Shown in pieces: positions 9,318 to 19,433 of a stretch of 64,000 nucleotides of DNA (position 1 is its first letter; each line of letters begins with the position of its first letter). The stretch comes from Hydromonas duriensis (lineage in GTDB: Bacteria; Pseudomonadota; Gammaproteobacteria; Burkholderiales; Burkholderiaceae). The stretch lies in contig NZ_SNZE01000003.1 of assembly GCF_004363775.1 (NCBI RefSeq), forward strand, positions 1 through 64,000, written 5' to 3'. The notes beneath the pieces are model-generated. The model saw only the letters and a list, made by a program, of their open reading frames with translations, did not search any database and was not told where the DNA came from. Made by a program: the position numbers and the translations under genes.

Positions 9318-10043
9318 TTAAGCATCTTGTCGCGTTGCTGAAATCACCAATTCGCGGATAGACACTTCTTGTGGCAGTTCATACATAAAACGAACCGAGC
9401 TGGCAATGTATTTGGGGTCTAACGATTTACCACCCATGGTTTCTTTCCACTCATTGTAGCCATCAATAATCTCTTGAGAGGTCGTGTGGCTCAACAGCTC
9501 TGTTTCTGCGGCACCAGGGGCAATGGTCAAAACACGCACGTTGCTCAAAGCCACTTCTTGGCGCACGGTTTCGGTCAAGGCATGTACAGCGAATTTTGTG
9601 CCACAATAAGCGGCGTGGTTCGGGAATGTTTTACGACCTGCGATTGAAGAGACGTTGACAATCGTGCCTGTATTGGCAGCCACCATGTTTTTAATCACCA
9701 GTTGAATGCCATTTAAAACGCCCATCACGTTGACATTTAACATCGACTGCCATTCATCTGGGTTTTGGTCGAGCAAGCTGCCCAACAGCATAATGCCCGC
9801 GTTATTTACCAGCAAATCCGTTTTGCCATATAATGCCTCGGCTTCAGCAATCGCGGCTTGGAACGACGTGTAATCCGTCACATCAACTGATTTAATCAAT
9901 GTGTTTTTAAAATTGTATGCTTGTAAGCCATCAATTCGACGCGCCAAAAGCAACATCGGATAGCCTTGAGCGGCAAACTCTTTTGCTAACTCTAAGCCAA
10001 AGCCACTGCTGGCCCCTGTAATCACAACTAATTTTTTAGACAT
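9318..10043 (-). CDS. Short-chain dehydrogenase/reductase (SDR)
   Basis: A 241-residue classical SDR. The NAD(P)-binding motif TGASSGFG is at residues 9-16, NNAG follows near residue 80, the catalytic serine is in VNVSSIAGR, and the YxxxK pair is in AAYCGTK near residue 150. The C-terminal part resembles the YdfG/YP_ serine-type SDRs that act on 3-hydroxy acids or small alcohols. The ATG at 10043 is preferred because AAGGTG precedes it and the Rossmann motif begins directly after; a longer reading adds 15 non-conserved residues. It diverges from an HxlR-type regulator gene, a common arrangement in which the regulator controls the reductase in response to electrophiles. Substrate unknown. Confidence 0.85.
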   Translation of the reverse strand: MSKKLVVITGASSGFGLELAKEFAAQGYPMLLLARRIDGLQAYNFKNTLIKSVDVTDYTSFQAAIAEAEALYGKTDLLVNNAGIMLLGSLLDQNPDEWQSMLNVNVMGVLNGIQLVIKNMVAANTGTIVNVSSIAGRKTFPNHAAYCGTKFAVHALTETVRQEVALSNVRVLTIAPGAAETELLSHTTSQEIIDGYNEWKETMGGKSLDPKYIASSVRFMYELPQEVSIRELVISATRQDA

Positions 10044-10189
10044 ATTGACACCTTCATTATTAAAAAATTGACAGCTCATGCTGTCCATTGGGTGCGCACA
10101 TCATAAATCGATTTGTTTAGAAAAAATACTATCAATATTGCGAGTGTTTTTTGCAGTTGTTTAATAAATTATGAAATTAGGGAAACGTC

Positions 10190-10507
10190 ATGAATGAGAT
10201 TAATCGCTCAGAAAGTTGCAACATCAATCAATGTGACTTGAGCACAGGCATTGACCAACTGAAATCAAGATGGATGGGCGGCGTTATTCTAAGCCTGCAT
10301 GAATCGGATAAACGATTCAGCTCTCTTGAAAACAACTTTCCCTTTATGACCTCAGGTCAACTGAACCGAACCTTGCGTCAGGCCATCGACAACCGTTTGA
10401 TTGAAAAAAAGGAATTGGCCTATACGCTGACGGCGAAAGGGCAAGCGGCTGCGCAATTGTATATGGCCATTGAACAATGGGTCATGACTTTTGATGCCCA
10501 GCCATGA
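10190..10507 (+). CDS. HxlR-family transcriptional regulator
   Basis: A 105-residue winged-helix DNA-binding protein of the HxlR/YodB/HypR family. The order is characteristic: an N-terminal cysteine-containing segment (SESCNINQCD), then GIDQLKSRWMGGVILSL, a recognition region with FMTSGQLNRTLRQAIDNRLIEKK, and the wing ending YTLTAKGQAA. Several family members sense thiol-reactive compounds through an N-terminal cysteine, so C9 or C14 are candidate sensor residues. AGGGA precedes the ATG. The divergent SDR across a 146-base gap is the most likely target. Confidence 0.8.
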   Translation: MNEINRSESCNINQCDLSTGIDQLKSRWMGGVILSLHESDKRFSSLENNFPFMTSGQLNRTLRQAIDNRLIEKKELAYTLTAKGQAAAQLYMAIEQWVMTFDAQP

Positions 10508-10545
10508 CCATGGTTCATGGCACGTAAAAATGATATATCTTAAAG

Positions 10546-11439
10546 TTAAACTTTTTGACCGACTAACGCAATCCATCCATCATCTGCACGCCACAATGCC
10601 ATTTTCATATACGGCGAGTAGGCTTCGATAAGCTCTTCCGTTTGACGCTCTAAAATACCCGACAGCACCAAATGCCCGCCCTCAGCCACATAATTCACCA
10701 AGGCAGGTGCAAGTAATTTCAAAGGATTCGAGAGAATGTTCGCCACCACAACTTGATACGTTGAACCGCTGACCATGCCGTCGGGCAATACAAAACGGGC
10801 CTGCGTATCGTTCGCCGAGGCGTTATCAATGGCACTTTGTACCGCTTGTGGGTCAATATCGGTGCCAATCACATCGCCTGCACCCAGTTTTTTAGCGGCA
10901 ATGGCTAAAATACCACTGCCACAACCGTAATCGAGTACGGTCACGCCTTTGGGCATCTCCGCCGCCAGCCATTGCAAGCACAAACGCGTGGTTGGGTGGC
11001 TGCCCGTACCAAAAGCAAGACCAGGGTCAAGGCGCAGATTGATTCGCTCGGCTTCGTCTTCCGCGTTGTGCCACGTTGGTACGATCCACAAATTGCGCGT
11101 GATTTCAATTGGCTCAAACTGGCTTTGCGTGAGGCGCACCCAGTCTTGAGCTTCAACTTTGCGTGTGATGTACGCAGGCACAGGCAAATCCAACGCATCA
11201 AACGCAACCGCGAGCATGTCTTCAATATCGGCCTCAGGCTCAACAAGAACGACCAAGCGCGATTGTTGCCACGCGTGTGTGGTCGGCTCCATACCTGGTT
11301 CGCCGTATAAAGGCACTTCAGCATCCGTGTCGGCATTTTCATCCTCGACCGAGACGGACAACGCCCCCGCTTCCATCAACGCGTCCGATAAGTCTTCGGC
11401 ATGAGCTTCGTCAATGCTAATTAATACTTCTGTCCACAT
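10546..11439 (-). CDS. prmA: Ribosomal protein L11 methyltransferase
   Basis: A 297-residue SAM-dependent methyltransferase that trimethylates ribosomal protein L11. The N-terminal substrate-recognition domain (MWTEVLISIDEAHAEDLSDA) is followed by the linker sequence FGTGSHPTTRLCLQWL and by the SAM loop VLDYGCGSGILAIAA. Motif IV is VVANILSNPL, the family's NPPY-like site. Length is normal (E. coli 293). It is the last gene of the leftward aroQ-accB-accC-prmA run. The hairpin at 11471-11500 between accC and prmA implies that prmA transcription is partly independent. Confidence 0.95.
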   Translation of the reverse strand: MWTEVLISIDEAHAEDLSDALMEAGALSVSVEDENADTDAEVPLYGEPGMEPTTHAWQQSRLVVLVEPEADIEDMLAVAFDALDLPVPAYITRKVEAQDWVRLTQSQFEPIEITRNLWIVPTWHNAEDEAERINLRLDPGLAFGTGSHPTTRLCLQWLAAEMPKGVTVLDYGCGSGILAIAAKKLGAGDVIGTDIDPQAVQSAIDNASANDTQARFVLPDGMVSGSTYQVVVANILSNPLKLLAPALVNYVAEGGHLVLSGILERQTEELIEAYSPYMKMALWRADDGWIALVGQKV

Positions 11440-11470
11440 GGATCATGTCGCCTTTTAATAAAAAACAAAA

Positions 11471-11500
11471 GACGGGAAAAGCGTCTGTTTACTTTTCCCG
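11471..11500 (-). terminator. Intrinsic terminator after accC
   Basis: ACGGGAAAAG (11471-11480) pairs with CTTTTCCCGT (11491-11500). Read leftward, the stem is followed by CTTTTGTTTTTTATT. It lies between the accC stop and the prmA start. Confidence 0.75.
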
Positions 11501-11540
11501 TGGTGTATGTGTTTGATAGATTGAATAATCGCCAATCCGC

Positions 11541-12890
11541 TTATTTGGCGCGGCCTTCAAGTTTATGCTCAAGATAGTGAATATTAAAACCACCCTCTTG
11601 GAACGCCTTGTCTTCCATCATTTCACGATGCAAAGGAATGTTGGTTGACACGCCTTCGACCAGCATCTCAGACAACGCCGTGCGCATACGGCCAATGGCC
11701 TGCTCGCGCGTGTCGCCGTAGGCAATCAACTTGCCAATCATTGAATCGTAATGCGGTGGCACAAAATAATTGGTATATGCATGTGAGTCAACGCGAATAC
11801 CGGGGCCGCCCGCCGCATGCCACATTGTGATGCGTCCTGGGCTTGGGGTGAACTTGAACGGGTCTTCGGCATTGATGCGGCACTCAATTGAGTGACCTTT
11901 AATCACGATGTCTTTTTGCTTGTAGCGCAAGACTTCGCCCGCAGCGATGCGAATTTGCTCTTGTACAATGTCCACGCCTGTAATCAATTCGGTGACAGGA
12001 TGCTCCACTTGAACGCGGGTATTCATTTCGATGAAATAAAACTCGCCGTCTTCGTACAAAAATTCAAATGTCCCCGCGCCGCGATAACCAATTTTTTTAC
12101 ACGCCTGCGCACAACGCGCACCAATTTTATCAATCAACTTGCGTGGAATACCTGGCGCAGGGGCTTCTTCAATGACTTTTTGATGACGACGTTGCAAAGA
12201 GCAATCCCGCTCGCCCAGATAAATGGCGTTTTTATGCGTGTCGGCCAAAATTTGAATTTCAACGTGGCGTGGGTTTTGTAGGAATTTTTCCATGTACACA
12301 TTGCCATTGCCAAACGCGGCTTCCGCCTCAGCTTTGGTCATCGCAACCGCATTCAGTAAAGCGGCTTCTGTGTGGACAACGCGCATGCCTCGACCACCGC
12401 CACCGCCCGCAGCCTTGATGATGACGGGGTATTTAATGTCCCGCGCCATGCGAATGATTTCTTTGGGGTCGTCACCCAACGCTTCTGGTGAGCCGGGAAC
12501 CGTGGGCACGCCTGAGGCAATCATGGCTTGTTTGGCCGCCACTTTATCGCCCATGATGCGAATGGATTCAGCCGTTGGCCCGATGAATGCAAAACCTGAT
12601 TCTTCTACGCGCTCCGAAAAATTGGCATTTTCTGATAAAAAGCCATAACCAGGATGAATCGCCTGAGCGTCGGTCACTTCAGCCGCGGCAATGATGGCGG
12701 TCATGTTGAGATAACTTTGTGCAGATTGCGCGGGGCCAATGCACACGGCCTCATCGGCGAGCTTGACATATTTGGCCTCGCGGTCGGCTTCTGAATAAAC
12801 CATGACGGTTTTGATGCCCATTTCGCGGCAGGCACGTTGAATACGCAAGGCGATTTCGCCACGATTGGCGATAAGAATTTTTTCAAACAT
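11541..12890 (-). CDS. accC: Acetyl-CoA carboxylase, biotin carboxylase subunit
   Basis: A 449-residue ATP-dependent biotin carboxylase that carboxylates the biotin of AccB to begin fatty acid synthesis. The length equals that of E. coli AccC. Seen in order are the N-terminal [17 protein letters not shown], the ATP-grasp glycine-rich loop [14 protein letters not shown], the catalytic region [15 protein letters not shown], and [14 protein letters not shown] with the metal and bicarbonate residues. I chose the ATG at 12890, which matches the conserved N-terminus. A start six codons upstream is possible but adds nothing conserved. It is 119 bases downstream of accB on the same strand. Confidence 0.97.
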   Translation of the reverse strand: MFEKILIANRGEIALRIQRACREMGIKTVMVYSEADREAKYVKLADEAVCIGPAQSAQSYLNMTAIIAAAEVTDAQAIHPGYGFLSENANFSERVEESGFAFIGPTAESIRIMGDKVAAKQAMIASGVPTVPGSPEALGDDPKEIIRMARDIKYPVIIKAAGGGGGRGMRVVHTEAALLNAVAMTKAEAEAAFGNGNVYMEKFLQNPRHVEIQILADTHKNAIYLGERDCSLQRRHQKVIEEAPAPGIPRKLIDKIGARCAQACKKIGYRGAGTFEFLYEDGEFYFIEMNTRVQVEHPVTELITGVDIVQEQIRIAAGEVLRYKQKDIVIKGHSIECRINAEDPFKFTPSPGRITMWHAAGGPGIRVDSHAYTNYFVPPHYDSMIGKLIAYGDTREQAIGRMRTALSEMLVEGVSTNIPLHREMMEDKAFQEGGFNIHYLEHKLEGRAK

Positions 12891-13009
12891 AATGGTGCTC
12901 TCTTTCATGCACGCTGCACGGTCAGACTTATGTTTTTTTAGAACACGAGCAGCGTCGAAGGATTAAAGCGATACCTCCTAAAGCATGTTCAGGAGGCAAA
13001 GTGCTGAGA

Positions 13010-13456
13010 TTAACCGATGATGAATAAAGGTTGACCGAACTCAACAGGCTGACCATTTTCAACCAAAACCTGTTTAATCACGCCATCCGCATCCGCTTCG
13101 ATTTCATTGAGCAACTTCATGGCTTCAATGATACAGACCGTTTGACCTTTTTTAACCGATGTACCGACTTCAACAAACGCAGGTGAACCTGGTGAAGAGG
13201 ATGTGTAAAAAGTGCCAACCATGGGCGATTTAACCGTATGGCCTGATTCAGCGGCGGGCGCAGCAGCAGCTTCAGTTACTACGGGTGCGGCTGGCGCAGC
13301 GGCGGGTGCAGTGGCATACTGAGGTGCTGCGGCCATGACTACGGGCGCGCCCCCTTTAACGATACGGACTTTACCCTCAGCTTCGGTGATTTCAAGTTCT
13401 GAAATATCTGAGTCAGACACCAAATCAATGAGGGTTTTTAGTTTGCGTAAATCCAT
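13010..13456 (-). CDS. accB: Biotin carboxyl carrier protein
   Basis: A 148-residue carrier subunit of acetyl-CoA carboxylase. The N-terminal [18 protein letters not shown] helix is followed by an Ala/Pro-rich flexible linker (about residues 43-70) and the biotinyl domain. Biotin is attached at K114 in IEAMKLLN. Length is close to E. coli AccB (156). GGAGTGA precedes the ATG. The 230-base gap upstream, after aroQ, is the likely site of the accBC promoter; AccB autoregulates this operon in E. coli, but nothing in the sequence proves it here. Confidence 0.97.
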   Translation of the reverse strand: MDLRKLKTLIDLVSDSDISELEITEAEGKVRIVKGGAPVVMAAAPQYATAPAAAPAAPVVTEAAAAPAAESGHTVKSPMVGTFYTSSSPGSPAFVEVGTSVKKGQTVCIIEAMKLLNEIEADADGVIKQVLVENGQPVEFGQPLFIIG

Positions 13457-13686
13457 GGAAAATCACTCCTTCTAAGTGATGGCGCGCAATGTTTTTTGTA
13501 AAATGACGCGCCACCAATGTCGTTTCAACGCAACTCAAACATGACCGTTGCCATGTTTTAAATTGTGCGGGATAACGATTATATCGCTTATCTGTTATTA
13601 AGTGTGCTTTAATTTCGCCGAATTTTCGTTAAAAGAAATAAAATAGCACGCGCGTTCAGTGAAAATTTTGTGGCAAAGCGTTCTAA

Positions 13687-14124
13687 TTACAACGGCTTTT
13701 GCAGCAAAAACCGTAAAGCGGCTTCGTAGCCATATGTCCCTAAACCACAAATCACACCAACGGCAATGTCGGACATAAAGGAATGGTGACGAAATGCTTC
13801 GCGCTGATGCACATTTGAAATATGCACTTCCACAAACGGTATCGCCACACCCGCCAACGCATCTCGTAACGCCACGCTGGTGTGCGTGTAGGCGGCGGGA
13901 TTGATGATGATGGCGTCGTACTGGCCTCGCGCTGCGTGAATGATGTTAATCAACTCACCTTCAACATTGTGTTGCACCGCATCAAGTTGTGCGCCTAAAT
14001 GATGGGCAACTTCTTTTAAATTACGGTTAATGTCTTCTAAGGTGCTCGAACCATACACCTCTGGCTCTCGCGTGCCTAACAAATTTAAATTTGGGCCATG
14101 AATAACCAAAATACGTGATGACAT
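13687..14124 (-). CDS. aroQ: Type II 3-dehydroquinate dehydratase
   Basis: A 145-residue enzyme of the shikimate pathway that dehydrates 3-dehydroquinate to 3-dehydroshikimate. The N-terminal [16 protein letters not shown] contains the catalytic arginine and tyrosine of the mobile lid. [18 protein letters not shown] and [18 protein letters not shown] carry the substrate-binding Asn and the catalytic His. The ATG at 14124 follows AAGGAAA and matches the family N-terminus. The usual betaproteobacterial order aroQ-accB-accC-prmA is kept. Confidence 0.95.
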   Translation of the reverse strand: MSSRILVIHGPNLNLLGTREPEVYGSSTLEDINRNLKEVAHHLGAQLDAVQHNVEGELINIIHAARGQYDAIIINPAAYTHTSVALRDALAGVAIPFVEVHISNVHQREAFRHHSFMSDIAVGVICGLGTYGYEAALRFLLQKPL

Positions 14125-14217
14125 GATTTTCCTTTGCAATAAACGATGTTGCCTTCACTTTAAGCCATTTTGCGCGAACGAAGTGAAGTTGCAGGTGCGT
14201 TCTGTATAAATTTAAAC

Positions 14218-15858
14218 TCATGGTTGCGTCAAGCTTAAAGCAACCGCCTCCGCGACTTTAATGCCGTCCACACCCGCGGACAAAATCCCGCCTGCGTAAC
14301 CCGCCCCCTCACCTGCGGGGTATAGGCCTTTGACATTTAAACTTTGCATGTCATCGCCGCGCGTGATGCGCAGCGGTGATGAGGTGCGGGTTTCTACCCC
14401 AGTCAACACCGCATCGTGCATGAAATAGCCTTTAATTTGGCGGTCAAATGCGGGGAGCGCTTCACGTATGGCTTCAATCGCATAACTCGGTAAGCTGCTG
14501 TCCAAGCTGCCTAGCTTAGTGCCTGGCTTGTAGGAAGGCTGCACTCTACCAAACTCGCTGGAGGCACGACCTGACACAAAATCGCCGACGAGCTGTGCGG
14601 GTGCGCTGTAATCTTCGCCACCCAAGACAAACGCGCGGCTTTCCCAAAATCGTTGAAATTCGATGCCCGCGAGCGCAAGGTCTGTCGGTGCAGTTTCAGG
14701 GTAATCGGCGGGCGTGATGTTCACCACAATCCCCGAGTTGGCGTTGCGCTCGTTGCGCGAATATTGGCTCATGCCATTGGTCACCACGCGATTCGGTTCT
14801 GATGTGGCCGCGACCACCGTTCCGCCAGGGCACATGCAAAAACTATACACAGCGCGCCCATTCGCTGCGTGATGCACGAGTTTATAATCCGCCGCACCGA
14901 GAATCGGATGCCCAGCGTACTTACCAAACCTCGCTTTGTCTATCAATGATTGCGGGTGTTCGATGCGAAAACCAACGGCAAAAGGCTTGGGTTCCATAAA
15001 AACCCGTCGCTTGTGCAACATTTCAAACGTATCTCGCGCGCTGTGGCCTAAAGCAATGACCACATGGTTGGACTCAATGATGTCGCCATCGGCGAGCTGG
15101 ACGCCTTGAATCTGACCATTTTCAATTAACACATCGGTCACTTTTGCACCAAAGCGAATCTCTGCACCCAGCGCAATCATTTCTGCCCGCATTTTTTCAA
15201 CCATGCTCACCAGACGAAACGTGCCGATGTGCGGTTTACTGACATACATGATTTCTTCAGGCGCGCCCGCTTTGACAAACTCCGTCAATACCTTACGTCC
15301 ATAAAACTTTGGGTCTTTGATTTGACTGTACAGCTTGCCATCTGAAAACGTACCTGCGCCGCCCTCGCCAAACTGTACGTTTGACTCAGGGTTAAGAATT
15401 TTTTTGCGCCACAAACCCCATGTGTCCTGCGTGCGTTGACGCACCGCTTGGCCACGTTCGACAACAATTGGTTTTAGACCCATCTGCGCCAGAACCAAGG
15501 CGACAAAAATTCCGCATGGTCCAAAACCCACCACAACGGGGCGTTTTTTTTGTGCCGACAACGCATTGGCGTGCCCCACAAAGTGATAGCGCGTATCGGG
15601 CGTTGCGCTGATGTTTTTATCGCCAGCGAACCGCTTCAACATCTGAGCGGCATCATCCACCTGCACGTCAACAATGTAACTCAACAAAATCTGAGTCGAC
15701 TTGCCGCGTGCGTCGTAACTGCGTTTAAAAACCGTGTACACCAACGATGGACTGTGTTTCAAATCCAATCGTTTGGCAATGGCTTCAGCCAAGGCTTCAG
15801 GCGAGTGGTCTATCGGTAAGCGCAGTTCAGTGATGCGAATAGAAGAGGTGTGAGGCAT
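14218..15858 (-). CDS. COG2509-type FAD-dependent dehydrogenase
   Basis: A 546-residue flavoprotein of the uncharacterised COG2509 group. The N-terminal small domain (RITELRLPIDHSPEALAEAI, then YTVFKRSYDAR) is followed by the FAD-binding Rossmann motif VVVGFGPCGIFVALVLAQMG, VQFGEGGAGTFSDGKL and FVSGRASSEFGRVQPSYKPG. The closing GLYPAGEGAGYAGGILSAGVDG is the second FAD contact. The ATG at 15858 opens the conserved region; an in-frame GTG ten codons earlier has no better ribosome site. Reaction unknown, probably a cytosolic oxidoreductase. It diverges from the EamA transporter gene. Confidence 0.85.
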   Translation of the reverse strand: MPHTSSIRITELRLPIDHSPEALAEAIAKRLDLKHSPSLVYTVFKRSYDARGKSTQILLSYIVDVQVDDAAQMLKRFAGDKNISATPDTRYHFVGHANALSAQKKRPVVVGFGPCGIFVALVLAQMGLKPIVVERGQAVRQRTQDTWGLWRKKILNPESNVQFGEGGAGTFSDGKLYSQIKDPKFYGRKVLTEFVKAGAPEEIMYVSKPHIGTFRLVSMVEKMRAEMIALGAEIRFGAKVTDVLIENGQIQGVQLADGDIIESNHVVIALGHSARDTFEMLHKRRVFMEPKPFAVGFRIEHPQSLIDKARFGKYAGHPILGAADYKLVHHAANGRAVYSFCMCPGGTVVAATSEPNRVVTNGMSQYSRNERNANSGIVVNITPADYPETAPTDLALAGIEFQRFWESRAFVLGGEDYSAPAQLVGDFVSGRASSEFGRVQPSYKPGTKLGSLDSSLPSYAIEAIREALPAFDRQIKGYFMHDAVLTGVETRTSSPLRITRGDDMQSLNVKGLYPAGEGAGYAGGILSAGVDGIKVAEAVALSLTQP

Positions 15859-16012
15859 AACATTCAAACAAAAATATCGTAAACCCACATTGTATAGGGG
15901 TTCATCACAACCGTATAGTTGTTCATTTGAGACATTCTATTTTATAAATATTTACCTTATTTTTTACGCTACACTGTTGGCTTTTCTCTCGGCTCTTGCC
16001 CACCCCTATCCA

Positions 16013-16912
16013 ATGAACACCCAGCCCTCATACTTTTCGGTTTATCTCAAACTCATCGTCGCCACCCTGCTGTGGGGCGGTACTTGGGTGGCCGCACATA
16101 TTTTAGTCGAAGAAGCCCCGCCATTTACAGGCGCATTCACTCGGCTGATTGTTGCGGTGGCAATTTTGGCTTGGATGGTGTGGCGACAAGAAGGCGGCTT
16201 TCCACCGTTGAATTGGCATAGTGGCCGCACGGTCTTTTGGATGGGCTTTACGGGCTTTTTCTTATACAGCTTTTTCTTTCTTACGGGCTTGCAGCACATC
16301 AGCGCGGGGCACGGGGCACTCATCATTGCACTTAACCCCGTACTTATCGCTTTGGTCGCGTGGTTGTGGTTTAAAGAGCCAATGACGGCACTCAAGGGGG
16401 CAGGCATCCTCACTGCGCTCGCAGGCTGTATTTTGGTCATTTCCAATGGTCACCCTGAAAAATTCTTGCAAGGCGATATCGGGGTTGGCGAACTGCTCAT
16501 CCTCGGTTGCGTGGCTTCATGGGCGGCCTACACATTCATCGGCCAACGCGCGACCAAAACCTTATCGCCATTGGTCGCAACCTTTTACGCCAGCGCAGTG
16601 GGTCTGATTTTGCTCGGCTTCGCTTCATTTAGCGAAAAACCTTGGCTGCTGATTCCGCAGTTTTCACTCATGACATGGTTGTGTTTGCTGTATTTGGGGT
16701 TGTTTGGCACGGCAATTGCCTACACCCTATTTACAGACAGCGTCAAAATTATAGGAGCGGCGCGCGCCGCGCCATTCATCAATCTCACGCCAATTTTTGG
16801 CGTGTTGTTCAGCGCATTGTTGTTGAACGAGCGATTGCACATCATGGTGTTGATTGGCGGATTGGTAACGATTACGGGGGTGATGATGACGGTGTGGCAA
16901 CGAGCAAAATAG
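16013..16912 (+). CDS. EamA/DMT-family transporter
   Basis: A 299-residue inner-membrane protein with ten predicted hydrophobic segments arranged as two EamA repeats (for example LIVATLLWGGTWVAA in the first and LLILGCVASWAAYTFIGQRA opening the second). Drug/metabolite transporters of this type mostly export amino acids or metabolites; the substrate cannot be read here. The ATG at 16013 is taken because it starts just before the first membrane helix. Longer in-frame starts extend into the promoter region shared with the divergent flavoprotein gene. Confidence 0.85.
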   Translation: MNTQPSYFSVYLKLIVATLLWGGTWVAAHILVEEAPPFTGAFTRLIVAVAILAWMVWRQEGGFPPLNWHSGRTVFWMGFTGFFLYSFFFLTGLQHISAGHGALIIALNPVLIALVAWLWFKEPMTALKGAGILTALAGCILVISNGHPEKFLQGDIGVGELLILGCVASWAAYTFIGQRATKTLSPLVATFYASAVGLILLGFASFSEKPWLLIPQFSLMTWLCLLYLGLFGTAIAYTLFTDSVKIIGAARAAPFINLTPIFGVLFSALLLNERLHIMVLIGGLVTITGVMMTVWQRAK

Positions 16913-16979
16913 GGCTATTTTGCTCAGGTTTAATTCAAATCGCCTGTGAATTGAATTGATGGGTCCCCCAAAAAAAAGA

Positions 16980-17423
16980 CTAGGCTAAATGTGCCGCCAC
17001 CTTGGTTTTATCACGAGTCAACCAGTACATTAAGAACACCATCGAATATAAAGTCACCAAGCTGTCATGGAAAAAAATCATTTTCCAGCCCCAGAACCAT
17101 TCTTGCTGCTCGCCCCATACATGGGTCACAAAAAAATAAACAAAACATGCTTTTTCAAGACCACTGAAAGCCATCGCCATTAAACGCAGTTCTTTATGCT
17201 TGATTGAAATCAGTAATTGCAAGCCAACGCCAGCAACCATAATCCCCCAATGCTGGTAAATGACTTTCCAATACTCAAAACCCTGCAACATTTCTGGGCT
17301 GTATCCGTATTGTCCTGATAAGGTCTGTATGGGCCAAAAAGCAACGGACAACACAGTGAACGTTAGAAAACCCGTTATGATTAAATACCATCGAATGGTT
17401 TTTGCAAAAAAATGTTCTAACAT
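16980..17423 (-). CDS. Small four-helix membrane protein, function unknown
   Basis: A 147-residue protein I do not recognise. It has four hydrophobic stretches (WYLIITGFLTFTVLSVAFW, HWGIMVAGVGLQLLISI, MAMAFSGLEKACFVYFFVTH and SLVTLYSMVFLMYWLT), giving a compact helical bundle with a tryptophan-rich loop (WGEQQEWFWGWKM). The ATG at 17423 is chosen over one two codons earlier because AAAGGA lies at proper spacing from it. It stands between the EamA gene (convergent) and the ABC exporter gene, with a 105-base gap from the latter. Confidence 0.6.
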   Translation of the reverse strand: MLEHFFAKTIRWYLIITGFLTFTVLSVAFWPIQTLSGQYGYSPEMLQGFEYWKVIYQHWGIMVAGVGLQLLISIKHKELRLMAMAFSGLEKACFVYFFVTHVWGEQQEWFWGWKMIFFHDSLVTLYSMVFLMYWLTRDKTKVAAHLA

Positions 17424-17535
17424 AATCATCCTTTAAAAATCAGCCGACTGGAGCTAAGTTGTTTGTCAATCACTGTAAACGAATTGCCATTAAAACAAAT
17501 ATGGGTCATTTACGAATACTGAAGTGCAATAATTT

Positions 17536-19371
17536 TTAATCGTCGCCCAAAAAACCACCGCTTTGATGCGCCCACAAGCGCGCGTACAGTCCGTTATGCG
17601 CGAGCAACTCTGCATGCGTGCCCTGCTCGATGATTTTGCCATTATCCAAAACAATCAGCCGATCCATTGCGGCAATCGTAGACAGTCGGTGGGCAATGGC
17701 GATGACAGTTTTGCCTTCCATCAATTCGTACAGACTGGCTTGAATCGCCGCTTCGACTTCGGAATCGAGTGCGCTGGTTGCTTCATCGAGCAATAAAATC
17801 GGGGCATCTTTGAGCATGACTCGGGCAATGGCGATGCGCTGGCGTTGTCCGCCTGACAGTTTGACGCCTCGCTCACCAACATGCGCATCAAAGCCTTGCC
17901 GACCGTTCGCGTCGGATAATGTTTCAATAAAATCAATCGCTTCTGCTCGTTCGGCGGCAAGACGCATATCGGCTTCGCTCGCATCGGGTCGTCCATACAT
18001 GATGTTGTCTCGTACGGCTCGATGCAATAACGAGGTGTCTTGCGTGACCATGCCGATGTGGGCGCGTAAGGAGTTTTGAGTCACTTGTTTGATGTCTTGA
18101 CCGTCAATCAAAATCTGCCCTGATTGCACGTCATAAAATCGCAACAATAAATTCACAATCGTACTTTTACCTGCGCCCGAGCGACCAACCAAACCGATTT
18201 TTTCACCTGCACGAATGTTTAAATTGAAATTGTCAAGCAAGTGTTTGCCCGCTTCGTATTCAAAATGGAGGTCTTTAAATTCGATTTGCCCTGTTTTGAC
18301 GGTCAATTGCTTGGCGGTGGGTTCGTCAACAATGGAATGGGGACGCGACAGCGTGCTCATGCCGTCTTGTACCGTGCCTATATTTTCCAATAACGAAGCG
18401 GATTCCCACATAATCCAGTGTGATAAGCCATTTAAACGCAAGACCATTGCTGTGGCGGCGGCAACTGCACCGACGCCGACTTGACCCGTCGACCATAACC
18501 ATAACGACAAACCGACTGTGCCCGAAATCAACATCATGCTCAGGGCATGGTTTGTGGTTTCCAACTGCGTGACCAAGCGCATTTGGCTGTGCACGGTAAC
18601 CATGAACTCGCGCATGGCGGCTTGCGCATAAGCCGATTCGCGGCGGCCATGCGAAAAAAGTTTGACGGTGGCGATGTTGGCGTATGCATCTGTGATGCGC
18701 CCTGTCATCAATGAGCGTGCATCGGCCTGTCTTTGTGCTGTTTTGCCCAATCGCGGCATGAAATACAACACGGAGCCAAAAAAGCCGACAAGCCACAAAG
18801 CAAAGGGTAAAACCAACCACGCATCAAAGCCGCTTAAAATGGCGGCACTGGTGAGTAAATAAATCGAGACATAAACCACCATATCGCCGATGTTCATCAC
18901 GGTGTCTCTGACCGCAAGGGCTGTTTGCATGACCTTAGCCGATACGCGCCCCGCAAACTCGCCTTGATAAAAACTCATACTTTGGTCCAGCATGAGGCGA
19001 TGAAAATTCCAACGCAAGCGCATCGGAAAAGCACCTTGTAGCGCCTGAAGTTTAATCATGGACTGTGTGAGTACGACCAGCGGGCTGAACGCAATGAGCG
19101 ACAACATCACGATAATTTCGGTGCGGTGGTTCGCCCATAGCTCGGAGGGTGAGGTGTGTCCAAGCCAATCAACGACTTTACCCATCATGCTAAACAAATA
19201 GGCCTCAAACCCACCAATCAATGCGGTTAATATAATCATCATCAACATCCAGCCGCGCATGCCGTCTAAGCACGCCCAAATGAAAGGCAACAAGCCTTTG
19301 CGAGGCGGCTGCATGATGGTATCTGGATAGGGGTCGATGCGATTTTCAAACCATTGGAAAATTGTATTCAT
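17536..19371 (-). CDS. ABC transporter, fused permease and ATPase
   Basis: A 611-residue half-transporter of the multidrug/lipid exporter class, acting as a dimer in the inner membrane. The first 340 residues hold six membrane segments, and the rest is the nucleotide-binding domain. Visible there are Walker A GLVGRSGAGKST, the Q-loop in IGMVTQDTSLL, the signature LSGGQRQRIAIAR, Walker B ILLLDEATSALD and the switch histidine in AIAHRLSTI. The substrate cannot be inferred. It diverges from the M16 protease gene across 62 bases. Confidence 0.9.
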   Translation of the reverse strand: MNTIFQWFENRIDPYPDTIMQPPRKGLLPFIWACLDGMRGWMLMMIILTALIGGFEAYLFSMMGKVVDWLGHTSPSELWANHRTEIIVMLSLIAFSPLVVLTQSMIKLQALQGAFPMRLRWNFHRLMLDQSMSFYQGEFAGRVSAKVMQTALAVRDTVMNIGDMVVYVSIYLLTSAAILSGFDAWLVLPFALWLVGFFGSVLYFMPRLGKTAQRQADARSLMTGRITDAYANIATVKLFSHGRRESAYAQAAMREFMVTVHSQMRLVTQLETTNHALSMMLISGTVGLSLWLWSTGQVGVGAVAAATAMVLRLNGLSHWIMWESASLLENIGTVQDGMSTLSRPHSIVDEPTAKQLTVKTGQIEFKDLHFEYEAGKHLLDNFNLNIRAGEKIGLVGRSGAGKSTIVNLLLRFYDVQSGQILIDGQDIKQVTQNSLRAHIGMVTQDTSLLHRAVRDNIMYGRPDASEADMRLAAERAEAIDFIETLSDANGRQGFDAHVGERGVKLSGGQRQRIAIARVMLKDAPILLLDEATSALDSEVEAAIQASLYELMEGKTVIAIAHRLSTIAAMDRLIVLDNGKIIEQGTHAELLAHNGLYARLWAHQSGGFLGDD

Positions 19372-19433
19372 ATTGTTTTTTCTTTGTGTTTTTTTCTTTA
19401 TGTTGATAAGGTGTTTTTCGTTGGTGGGTTACA

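Noticed and set aside
10044-10189. Possible HxlR operator (ACTATC...GCGAGT)
   Set aside because: The half-sites match at only four of six positions, too weak to call.
16920-16960. Hairpin between the EamA and small membrane protein genes
   Set aside because: AATTCAA/TTGAATT stem is short and AT-only with a long loop and no T-tract.
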